A stretch of 64,000 bases of DNA from Brachypodium distachyon. Taxonomy: Eukaryota; Streptophyta; Magnoliopsida; Poales; Poaceae. Location of the stretch: assembly GCF_000005505.3 (NCBI RefSeq), contig NC_016131.3, positions 43,361,355-43,425,354 of the forward strand, in the 5' to 3' direction. Of this stretch, positions 11,845 through 22,900 are shown in pieces. The stretch's first letter is position 1. Each line of letters begins with the position of its first letter. A model generated the notes under the pieces. It had not been told where the DNA came from, did not search any database, and worked only from the letters and a program-made list of their open reading frames with translations. The position numbers and the translations under genes are program-made.

Positions 11845-14800
11845 CTAGATGATCCCCCGCGCGTTGCTGCGGAACATTTACCAAATTTTTTGTTAGAAAA
11901 CATTTGCACAAAAGAAGAAAAAAAGATGCTAAATTGTTCATTGCTAAAATATTGCAATGCACACATGCATACTTGTGAAGATAAAATCATACACTGCTCT
12001 TCCCAAGTTAATTGAATATTTTTTAATTCAGTCATTCAGAAATTGGAAGATCTGAGACATCACTGTATTTTGTATCACCGGCTATAAAGAAGGAAAACAA
12101 AGAACAGTGCAAATCCAAAAACTATAAAGAAATCCATTCTTCTTGCATGGAACTCTTCATATTATTGATAAATATCAAATCAAGATTATAGGAAAGCTAC
12201 AAGATATATTCAAGTGTAGCAAACATTGAGGTGTCTCGGTTACAAATTAGTGATCAATTATTATGAAAATAAGTAATACTATACTGTAAGGTTGAAGGCC
12301 GCCGAGCTTTACTGCTAGCATATTGAAAGTTCTCCTATATGTTTTGGAAAATGCAATATTGTCAAAACGGAAATAATTTGGTATAAAGGCAAGGAAGATA
12401 ATGCAGAACTTGGGGTAAATATGTTAATATACATTACCTGATATATTACCAGAATGCTGGATTTTTCTCAATTTTCTGTCCCGGTGGTCTTGGCTGCATT
12501 GCTGCATAAGTACGGTAGCCGAACAGTGTATTTTGGAGAGAGAAAAGTTAGTTCTATTGATAAGAATAATTGATATTGGATGTGATAAATAGTAAATACG
12601 CTTGCTTGTGTCACTTGGGAGGAGTAAGATCAAGTTCTGTTGAGCTGGACATGAGGAGAGCATTTCTCATATGAAGCATGCAAGAAACTGTAGTAAGAAT
12701 TGAAGGGGCGCGTAGAGATAAACAAAAACCTTTTCCTACGCGAACTCCCAAGATCTAGCCGAGGTAGAAGGCCACGAGGATTACCACTAGACGCGCAGTT
12801 GCGGATTATCGATGTGGCGCCTTGATGCAGTGCAGTCCCTCGATCCGATCCAGCCGATCCAATCCCGCGATCGTCGAAGTGCTGAACGTACAGCACCTCT
12901 GCCGGTATCCACACGTGCGAGGAGGAGCTCCGGCGGCGGACTGCTAGGTCCGGTGCGACGGTTGAACTGAATCGGGCTAGGGTTCTCAACGCATGAGAGT
13001 GGAAAAACCGTGCCCCTTAGGCATCCCACGCCCCTGCTTATATATCGAGTGGAAGTGGGCTCCAAGCCTTGTGGCCCATCCACCCTGCGAGTCCAACTCG
13101 CATTGTCAGCCCAATTCCAGTTCGGGTCCAACCCGACCAAATATTTGCTCCCGCTCTTAAGTGTGTGACCCCGCAGGCTCATGGCGACTTGGACACGATT
13201 GGAGTCCGACTCACAATCGATCAATCGGTAGCGGCTCCTAGCAGAACGTGCCGACTCCCAAGTACCATCGAGTCATGACGACGTACCTTCCAATGTGACA
13301 TACGTCTTAGTCCCTTTTGCCTCACGATATACCTTGTCGAACTATAGGCGATTAATCGTCATCCCTTTAATAGTTCAACTCTCTTCTCGATCCGTGATAT
13401 ACGATTCATCCGACTAACTCTTAGTCGATCGACCCGGTTAACAGTTAACCAAGTCGCGCATGGCCATGCTTCCCGAATCATATCACTCGAGAGGGCCCAG
13501 AGAATATCTCTCCAGTCGGAGGGGCAAAATCCCATCTTGGTTATCCACATCACACAGCTTGATTCTCAGTCAACCCGAACTCTGCCTTTATAACTGCCCT
13601 GTTACGGAACAACGTTTGACAGAACCTAAGTTGGTGATCCACAACTCGGATTGTGCGATAACCTCAGGTCTAAGGATTACATTGATTGAGACATGCAAAT
13701 GACGACCTACTCGTTGCATCTCAATATGGGTCAGTCCGACTCGCTAAACTCTTTAGCCGAGTCCGTGTAAGCTGGAATGACATCACCATGCCCATGACAA
13801 GTGGAACCGAGTCATCAGCCAACTTTCACATTAGTCTAGGTTATGTGTCCAGCACAACCTCAATGACTAAGGACAATTTAGTATGAACAACATGAATACA
13901 TAGTTCCACAATCAAATCACATATTCAATGATACATATCAGATGTTCAAACAAGGACAACTTAATAATATTTATGAATACATTGGGAATTACATCATACA
14001 TGATTGCCTCTAGGGCATATTCCCAACAAGAATAACTACTAAAATGTTCTTTGAAGTAGTATCCATGCGAGAATGGTAGGATTTGCCTGCATTAGCAAAA
14101 TTGTTATTAAATGCATGGTGTTGGAAGTGTTATTGTACCTGCTTGATATCTTGGTATCATCGTTGCTAAAATCAATGTTTCGTTTTGCACTCGATGTAGA
14201 AAGTGATTATTGGAGTCAATATTTTTAACAGAGCAATTCAGTAAGCATGTACACCAGTAAAGCACTACCTTGTTTCTTTATGTTGTTTGTGAAAACTTAT
14301 TTGTGTATCACTTAGAGGTGTGGTCTCATATGAGGCCTCTGTGATATGGACCATTGCGCTGGAAAATAAGATTCGTTAGAAAATCCAAAAGTAAAGTTTT
14401 GTGAATAATTTTCCTGGATTAAATTTTTGAACCTCTGAGTACTTGGGGTGGTGGAAGATGGAAGGGACAATAGTTTATTATCATCTAATAACCTGATATT
14501 TTTTTCACAATTCAAGTGAATATGCAGGACACATACAAATGGAAAAAAAAACATCAATAAGTGGAAATTCACCTTAGCACAATTTTTGGTTCATATGATT
14601 CACCTAGCATAGTCATACACCAAAGAGCCGTAACCTAAAAAGACAAATCATCTTAGCACACAGAGAAAGATACAATGAGAGGGAGAACAACTCGATTCAG
14701 TGGAAAAAATTGGGTGACGATACAAAGCAGATAAGAGATAACAATTAAATTCAATTAAGGTATTGCATCAAAATTCAAGTGCACAAACCTGAGAAGCAAC

Positions 14801-15600
14801 TCAATCTCAAATGTATTAGCTCGAATCAGTTATACAACAACATAGTAGAACTAATATGAGAAGAAAAAAAAGCAGAGCATTCAAATGCTTTTCAAGCGAT
14901 TCAAATTCATCTCCCTGATTCTAAAAGACAGTGGTCGCTGGTCAGGCTGCGTGCAGCAGGGCCTTCGACGCTCACGGCAAGCGCAGCTAGGCGACTGCGG
15001 TGACCTCCGCGGTGATTGCACGCCGGGTGGTGCAGATGACGCTAGGACGCCCAAGTCGCCTGTGCACTTTACGACGCGAGCTTGGTGCACGGCTTCAACA
15101 AGCCGGTGTGCCCGTCGGCGCTGGAGTTCAGGGACAGGAAAATGTAAGGTGTGGTTGCGTACGTGAAGGGAAAGGAGGAGAAATTAACTTGGACAAGAAA
15201 AAGGAGAAATGGAGGAAGGTGAAGGGGAAATGATGGAAACATGATTTGGTTTCTCTTGATTAACTTGGAATGGCTCCCATTAAGACCGAAATCAAGGCTG
15301 CGGTTACTTGGCAAGGCGAAGGTGGAGCGGCGGCGGAAGAAATCTCACGGCTGGTGGCCTGGTGCGATGTTTGTGGCTGGCTGGAGGATGCAAGGCGGGC
15401 TGCATTTTGTGGGCTGTTCCAATGACAGTGGGCTGGACGTGATGGGCCAACGAATTAGACAGAAAATAAATTTAGAAATTAGAACAGGAATCAGATTGAG
15501 ATTGGAAATTAATGGATGATGACGTGGATAGCTTGCATGTCCAGCTTGCTAAATTAACTGCAGTTAGTGGGCTTCAACTTTATAGAGTTTATAGATTAGA
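11845..15600 (-). mobile_element. Helitron-like element carrying a nested solo LTR
   Basis: On the minus strand the 3' end reads CCGC-AGCAACGC-GCGG, then GGGATCAT and terminal CTAG followed by T, the Helitron signature. The 5' candidate is TCTAATCTATAAACTC at 15600, again preceded by C rather than A. No Rep-helicase is seen. The interior holds a GC-rich stretch (about 14930-15160) with short open frames on the plus strand, possibly a captured gene fragment; I could not name the source. A solo LTR at 12701-14029 accounts for 1.3 kb of the length. Confidence 0.5.
12701..14029 (-). mobile_element. Solo LTR of a Copia-type retrotransposon
   Basis: A 1329-bp unit begins TG and ends CA. On the minus strand it starts TGTTGGGAATATGCCCTAG, which resembles the LTR start of Angela/WIS-related Triticeae Copia elements. 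A perfect 5-bp duplication AGAAT flanks it (12696-12700 and 14030-14034). No internal domain or second LTR is present, so it is a solo LTR left by LTR-LTR recombination. Confidence 0.9.
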
Positions 15601-16306
15601 GCTCTTTTATGGTACCCTGAGACAAATATCGGCCATACATTCATGATGATCCAATGGTTCATATCGAATTATAGTGATGGAATCGAACGAACAATATACT
15701 GGCTTTGTTGGTCCACGTGTTATTACTAGTGATGTTATTTATTTTGATATTGTTAAAATCATGAAATGAGAAGGTGTTTCTAACAATTCTATCACAAGAA
15801 GGTACTGTACCACTCTATCCACACTATCCCGTCAACCAAACACAAACTAGACTCGTCCTATTCATCTCCCAGCCTTCTAACATAACAAAAACCAGACACA
15901 TGCAAATTAGACAACCAAACAATAAGAGTCTTTCTGATTTGCAGAATTAAAAGCATAGGAAAATGAAAATGAAAATGAAAATAAAAATAGAAATAGAATT
16001 AGAGTGACATGTAATCTTGAATCGATATCCTACAAGACTGAAAAAAGGAATTACGTAAAACTGTCTTTGATACACCATAGGTAAAACAAAAGAATACTAC
16101 TAAAAGGTTTTACCGGATGGAAAGTTTCCTCTAAATTAGTTGAGTGCAGTGAAACCCATAGAAATTTCTTAAAAATTCTATCCACATGTATCAAAAGAGC
16201 AACAAAGAATTTTTCCTAAAGATTCAAGTCCTCTAAAAATCCTACGAATTACTCGAGACCAAAGAATATTCCTATTGTACGATTTCTATCCATTTTTACT
16301 CGACCT
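15601..16306. other. AT-rich intergenic spacer between transposons
   Basis: No gene or clear element was recognised. A run of GAAAAT-like repeats occurs near 15960-16000. Confidence 0.5.
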
Positions 16307-16470
16307 TCGATCAAAGCTATTTTTTTAAAATAATACATTTTTTTAATTACTTTTAAAAATAATACGTGTTTTTTAGAAATTTCAAAAATAATACGGCCTC
16401 GGCCTGGCCTAGGCCGATTTGGGCCAGTCGGCCTTGGCCAGGCCCACTGGAGGCCGGCTGCTCAGAACAT

Positions 16471-17449
16471 TGATGCGGGTCGGGGTGGCCCGATCTTTCG
16501 ATGAGATTGATAACTCTCGATTTGGGTAGGAGTTGACGTTGACGATTCGACTACGGCCTAGGAGGCAGCGCCTTAGCAATCGATACACCAACTCCAGAGG
16601 GTTATTGATCACGCGGGGGCACGATCAACCTGACCACGAAGGTCTTTGTTCCTGCAAGCAATCGAAGAACAGGCAAGAACAAGATAAATAGCAGATGCAA
16701 TCTAAAATTGCGAGTATACTATATCAAACCAATGTCTTAACGAGACGATAAGTTGGAGTCTTGACGACGGTAAAACAGGTGGTCTAACCGACACACACGA
16801 TTACACGAAAGTAGCAAAGATGGCTAAACTTTATCTAATCAAAACCCAAAGCTCCATAGGGGGGCTCATGGGGTATAAATAGGAGGAGGGAGAGATATTT
16901 TCGTCCACCTTGAGTAAGGAGGCCGAAATCCAACTCTATCTCTAACTTCCCTAACAAACTACAACTCTTTAGGAAACAGAAAACAGATCCGTCAGCTTGT
17001 TTTGTCCGCCACGGTCAGCACGAGTGGAATCTCTTGATGGGGCCAGATCCGTTGGAAAGGTCTTGATTTGGACTCCGAATGCGGCCTGGGTGATTAAAAC
17101 AAATTCGGGTCTCCTGGCAGCTCGGACCCGAATCGGATTCAACTTTAATTCGTGATATCTTTCTCTAGCAAGCTCCGAATCATGTGCCGTTTGATTTGTT
17201 GGAAAGTAGACTTGATAGGCTTCACTTTGAATCTCCTTTTGCAGGCTATCACACTTCATCTTCACTTTGGATTTGTAAAGTTCATTAAGACGCCTACATA
17301 ATAAGATTACACAAGATAGTAGCTCCGCCTCATTGCAAGTAACATATTGAAAACATTTTGTAATTGAATTCACCTGATTATAATTGTTATTAGATACACC
17401 AACAATTAGGGTTCTAATGGTCGTATCCATGGTGATCATGTCCATATCA
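16471..17449 (+). mobile_element. Solo LTR (or LTR-like unit) nested in the MULE inverted repeat
   Basis: A 979-bp unit starts TGATGCGGGTC and ends CCATATCA, so it has TG...CA ends, and is flanked by a perfect AACAT duplication (16466-16470, 17450-17454). A TATAAATAGG box near 16873 suggests a plus-oriented LTR promoter. No coding domain is present. The family was not identified. Confidence 0.75.
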
Positions 17450-17560
17450 AACATGGGGCCCACATGAGGCACTCGGCCTGGCCCAGGGCGAGGGAAACCT
17501 AGTTGGTTTCGCTCAGGCCGAATGGACCAGTTAGGGTGTGTCTCTCTGCCTGCTCTCGTT

Positions 17561-17562
<2 letters not shown>

Positions 17563-17604
<42 letters not shown>
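17563..17604. repeat. (TC)21 microsatellite
   Basis: A perfect dinucleotide run of 42 bp inside the MULE interior. It creates poly(Ser-Leu) or poly(Arg-Glu) in the overlapping ORFs, which argues against those being genes. Confidence 0.95.
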
Positions 17605-17607
<3 letters not shown>

Positions 17608-18715
17608 CCTCTCGTACTCCTCGCCGGAGCCCATCCCCAGGCCGCCGGATCTAGAAGGCCGCCGGATCTCGTTCCCTCGCCGCTGGAGCCCGCCCCTCGC
17701 CGCCGGATCTCCTCCCATCGCAACTGCAGCCCGTGCCCTCGCCGCCGGAGCTCCTCCCCTTGCCGCCGATGTCCATCCTTCTCGTGCTAGGGAGGCCTGT
17801 AAGGAGGTATGGCCGGTGGTCGCAGCCACCTCCGTGAAGCCAGCGAGGAGGCATGGCAAGTGGTCGCACCCACCTCCGCGAGGCAAGCCGCCGGTGGAGG
17901 GCCTTGCGAGGCGGTGGCGCCCTGCTGAGTGCGGCGACTACTTGCGAGGCGGCGGTGCCGGCGGGCAGCGGCCTGCGTGTGACGCAGTCACGGTGATGGC
18001 CGGCGGCCTGCGCATGCGACAGTCGCGGCGACGGACGAAGGTAACCCTTTCCCTTCCTTCTTCCTCCTCTGGGCCCGTCCAGCCCTTCTTCCTCCTCTTG
18101 CCGACCCCATGCCCCCAACCTCCTACATGTTTTTTCTTCCATGGTTGACCCGATCCCCTCCCTCTTCTCTCTCTTCTCTGCTCCTTCCCTGTCGTACTGA
18201 GGCCCAGGTTGCAGCAACGGCGGATGCGCAGACCCGCCGGAAGTTTGGGGCGTGCGGCTTGAGACGAGGACGGGATCAGGGGAATGCAAACACAAATCTG
18301 GAAACTGAGATTTGAGGAGAAAATGAAGAACAAGCAGGAAGGCAGGGGGGCACGAGCATGGCTGGTCTGGGCTGCTCGGGCATGGGAGGAAGAAGGGAAG
18401 TGAAGTGAGGGGAAAGGAAAAAAGAAAGAAAGGATGGGCCCGCGACCCACCCAGCCCCAATCGGCCACAGCAAGGCCGACTGGCTAGTTGGCTTGGGCCA
18501 GACCGAGTGCCTCATGTGGGCACCATGTTCTGAGCATCCGGCCTCCAGTCGGCCTGGCAGGCCGACTGGACCAAATCAGTTTCGGCTAGGCCGACAGGAT
18601 CCAATCGGTCCGGGACAGGCCGAGGCCGTATTATTTTTAAAATTTTTCAAAACACGTATCATTTTCAAAAATGATTAAAAATATATATTATTATAAAAAA
18701 ATTAGCTCGATCAAA

Positions 18716-19783
18716 CGTACTCTCAAATCGCACCCTCAAGAGAAAGATTTCGCCACTAGGGCCAGCGACACGGCCACAAATTCCACCAGGACCTCGGGTC
18801 CACTGCCTAGTGGCTGTTCCTCGGGGCCCGCAAGGCGCACCACCCTGCCCAGTAGGCAAACAGTACTGTCCTTCCCACCCGCGTCGGATTTGTCGAGTGA
18901 GCGATCGACCCTACCAATACGGGCGAGTGGGTCAGTGGGTGCTCGGTACGCCCAATGCCATGCAGGCCCGCTGCGGGAGAACCGGGATCCTAGGCCCCAG
19001 ATGGTGGCGGTTGTGGGCGCGCGGTTTACGAGGAGCAGCCCAACTTGGCCTCCCTGCTCGCAGCGCCGCGGCACCCCCGGCGGCAAGTGGGACGCCAGAC
19101 ACGGTCCCCAATGGGCCCCACTTGTCACAAGCGCGAGCGATGGTCCCACGGACAGAGACCCAGCGGCCCAAAATGGCGAGCCAGTCCAGGCACGACGGGG
19201 AAGATCGGCCCCGGCGGGTCCACGCAGCTGCCCCGCTTCGCCTGCCTTCGCTTTCCGGGCTCCCTTTTCCTGCATGTCGCCTCCCACAAGTTGTTTTCCG
19301 CTTCTTCCTTCGTCGCATCGCGTCTGCTCGTCTCCGAGTAGTCACGCGAACGTCACGTCCGGCGAACCCACGCTCGTTCCCTGCCGTGTGGGCGCACACC
19401 ACGTGGGGACCCACCTGTCATGCGTAGTAGGTGCGGCCTAACCTGCCGTGTCCCTTCCTCCGCACTGCAGGAGACCTTTCCTTGATTATTATGTCTAGAA
19501 GGAAAACTTTCTTTATTAATTGTACACAGTGCGTCAGTGCCCACCAATCACACCAAAGCGCGCCGATTTAATAATGATTAATCCAAATGGAATTAAGCTA
19601 AGAACACCTAATCGCATCGTGAATTCGTCAGGAATAGCGAGAGAGAGAGGGAACAGTAAGCTAAGCTAGCTGTAGCCTGTAGGAGCGGGAGAATAGAATA
19701 GGAGGAGCAAGTAGTACTGTTTGCATTGCGCAGGCAGCCGCAACAAGCAACCAGCCAGTTGCAGCGGAGGAAACAATAAGTTA
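18716..19783. other. GC-rich upstream region of the kinase gene
   Basis: High-GC DNA with overlapping ORFs on both strands up to 256 codons, none with a recognisable domain, followed by an AT-richer part after 19490. The likely promoter of the kinase gene lies in 19440-19780. No convincing TATA box was fixed. Confidence 0.45.
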
Positions 19784-19903
19784 ATGCGGCTTGGGCTGCT
19801 CGCAATCAGCAGGTCAATACTCCTTCGCCTCCATCCTCCTCCGCCTGCCGCCTCCTCTGCATCCGCAGCGATGTTGGATCCACCGCCCCACTACCACAGA
19901 TAG
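19784..19903 (+). promoter_or_regulatory. Upstream ORF in the kinase 5' leader
   Basis: An ATG at 19784 opens a 39-codon frame ending TAG at 19901-19903, 31 nt before the main ATG at 19935. A second in-frame ATG at 19871 gives a 10-codon version. If transcribed, either could reduce translation of the kinase. Confidence 0.4.
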
Positions 19904-19934
19904 CGTCGGCGGCGGCGGGGTCGGCGGTGGCGTG

Positions 19935-22900
19935 ATGAAAAACTTCCTCAGGAAGCTCCACATCGGCGACTCCGCCAGCGACGGCGCCTCGTCGCCCGCC
20001 CCTCCCGCACCGTCCTCCAAAAAGGGTGGAGGCGGCGGGGGAGCTGGGGGACACCACGAGCATAAGCATGCGTCTGGAATCTCGAGCTGGCTCAGTTCCG
20101 TAGCTGGACGGCCGCCGCCGCCGCCGCCGCCTTTGCCGACGGCTGCGGCTGCGGCGGCGGCGCTGGAGACGGAAGCAGAGGAGTTGGCGTTGGCGTCGTC
20201 GGTCGAGGAAAGGATGGTGGAGGAGGAGGAGATGGCGAAGAGGGATACACGGGACGAGGGGAGGAAGAGGGCGATGGAGAAGCAGGAGGTGGAGCTGGAG
20301 GAGTACCACATGCAGCTGGCGCTGGAGATGAGCGCGCGGGAGGACCCCGAGGCGATGCAGATCGAGGTGGCCAAGCAGATCAGCCTCGGTTCCTGCCCGC
20401 TCCAGAGCTCCGCCGCCGAGGTCGTCGCCTTCCGCTATTGGGTAGATACTCTCTCATCCCTTCCTCCATCGGGCGATCCTATATGCCTTTACTTGTTCCT
20501 ATAGTACGCGTTCCGCATTGTAACTGCCATGGGATCTCACGCGTGCTTTGATGACACAACCTGGCCATCCAGTTGGTTAATGGAACTAAGATGTATATAT
20601 CACACATTTGTTTGGTGAGATGTGTGTTAGGGCGTGCTCATCATGGTGTCGTTCTATTGATAACTGTTCAATTCAATCAACAAATGGAGGGTCGAATATG
20701 TGCTAGTGTAGTTATGTAACTTAGCTGGAAATGGTATATGCTTGTTTCCTTTCCTGGTTGCTCTGTGGTTATAATTTTGAGGAATAATACACCCAGTGTT
20801 CGGCAATTGTTTGTTACCAGTTGGAATTGAGTTCTCATTTTGGCATGAGGGCAGAAAGTCCATAGCGGGCCTTATTGAGTTATAGTTTTTCAGTACAATG
20901 AGAGTGAGTAGGCTCAGTTGCTTAATTCCCAGTTGATGCAGTGAGCCCTAGGATCTGTACATTCATTAAGAAAAAAAGAGAGACATCTTCACGCTAATTG
21001 AATGGCCAAGTTCGGTCAACTGAGTTAACAATGTCTTACTGGACTGAACATTTGCAAATCCGAATGCAATTATGAACAAACCAGCTGCTTTGTAGAAGAT
21101 AGTGCTAACCACAATTGGATACATGAACACTGAACTGATAGTCCTAAAATGACCACTATCTTTTCCTTAGGTAGAGATTGTTAAGAAGTACTACATATTT
21201 GCTACTCATACATTTCGTTACTTGCCTTATATGGTAGATTTGTTCGTGCTTCACAGAGTTTCAACGCCCTTAGCTACGATGACAAAATCTTGGATGGTTT
21301 CTATGACATTTGGGTCATTGGTGACAAGCCTCCATTGTCAACCATACCCTCTCTGATGGAACTGCATCAGCAACCTTTTTCGCATGGAGCCAAAACAGAA
21401 GCTGTATTGGTCAACAGAGCAGAAGACTCTGAGCTTGCAGAACTTGGGCAGAAGGCATTCATCATGGCTGCGGAATTTCGCTCAAAAACTTCACATTCTG
21501 TTGACCGTATTTTGGTTCAGAGGTTAGCTGTTTTAGTTGCAAATTACATGGGTGGACCAGTGTTTGATCCAGGAAACGTGCTGTTGAAGTACCAGAATAT
21601 GAGCAGTTCGCTGAGAGCTACTATAAGAAGTGCAGTTATGCCTCTGGGCCGGCTAACAATTGGTCTGGCTCGTCACCGTGCACTGCTTTTCAAGGTCAGT
21701 AACCTATTGCATCGCCATCTGAGCCATCATTCTTTTTCTAAATGCAAAGTTGGTGCTAAGCTCTGTTGTCACAATTTTATGTTTGGGACATAATTTGACA
21801 CAGGCGCATTCTTGCTCTCCTTGTTCTAGTAGTAGCACAGAACCTGACTATATTCTTGTTCTGAGCTTCCTAGTCCTTGGCATACATAATAGGTCTAACA
21901 CATAAGCATCAATTGGACAAGACTTGTTCTTTGATTGTTCTAATATGTTAATATCTAGACTCTAATATCTACTTCTCTGCAAACTTGAACCTAGGTGTTG
22001 GCCGACAACCTTGCTGTTCCTTGTCGACTAGTTAAAGGAAGGCAGTACACTGGATCAGACGATGAAGCCTTGAACATTGTGAAATTCAATGATGGAAGGT
22101 ACTTATCAATTCCTTGATCGCAAAACTGGTTCTTTCAGGACTAAGTATGGGATTGAGTGTTTCTGGATATCTTTTTTTTGTAACCTACGTTAACAATGAG
22201 AGAATGCAAGTTACATTATACTAATACATTATCATGGTACCATCTGTACTTGCTCATTTTTGCAGGGAGTACATTGTTGATCTCATGTCAGATCCTGGTA
22301 CTCTCATTCCTTCGGATGGTGCAGACTTGGGTAGAGAATTTGAAGAAAGTTTCTTTGCAGATAATCACCATGGTAGCAAAGATGATGGAAACACACAGCT
22401 GGGTTCTTCCTTTAGTGAAGCTTCGAGTTCTGTGTTTGGTTCTTTTGAGAACGACACACTTGAAAAAGGATCCACACCTAACAATGGTGGGCACTCAGGT
22501 CCCTATGGCACAACATCTGGCCAGACTGGCAACCAAGGGTCTTTGCAATCAAGTTCGCTTGGTGAACTGTCTGTTAGCTCACATGCAAGTGAAAGTTTAC
22601 CTATTATTCATGAATCGAGAAATATAGACCATACTGTGACTGTGAAGAACAAAGAAAAGTCAATTGCAGCAAATAATTCATCATCAAGTTCCCCGTCATC
22701 TTCTGAGGTAGGCAATGATCCAGCTGTACGGAGAACAAAAGTAAAAGATGTCTCGGAGTATATGATTAGTGCTGCGAAAGATAACCCCCAGTTAGCCGAG
22801 AAGATCCATGCTGTATTACTTGAAAATGGAGTTGTGCCACCACCTGATCTGTTTTCAGAAGAATCTAGGGAACAGCCAAAAGACCTTATTGTGTATGACA

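Larger units (their letters stand above)
16316..18706. mobile_element. Mutator-like element with long inverted repeats
   Basis: A perfect 9-bp duplication TCGATCAAA flanks the element (16307-16315, 18707-18715). Ends start GCTA(T/A)TTTTTTTA. Inverted repeats of roughly 190-200 bp share AATAATACGGCCTCGGCCTG, a GGAGGCCGG(C/A)TGCTCAGAACAT block and GCCCACATGAGGCACTCGG. The left repeat is split by the LTR insertion at 16471-17449. No transposase was seen. The internal GC-rich DNA (17605-18420) has long overlapping ORFs on both strands and may be captured gene sequence, as in Pack-MULEs, but I cannot assign a donor. Confidence 0.85.

Noticed and set aside
12787..13224. 145-codon minus-strand ORF
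   Set aside because: Lies wholly inside the solo LTR. LTRs do not normally encode proteins, and there is no domain.
16969..18468. Large overlapping ORFs on both strands (up to 305 codons)
   Set aside because: They run across LTR/MULE borders and the (TC) microsatellite, show Ala/Arg/Pro bias and have no domains, so they are not called genes.
18736..19441. ORFs of 160-256 codons on both strands upstream of the kinase
   Set aside because: Four frames are open at once because of high GC. There is no motif, and their positions fit promoter-proximal DNA.
19791..19934. N-terminal extension of the kinase beginning as a possible acylation motif (MGCSQS)
   Set aside because: The frame opens with TTG, not ATG, at 19791. 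The conserved family start [11 protein letters not shown] has its own ATG at 19935, so the upstream part is treated as leader.
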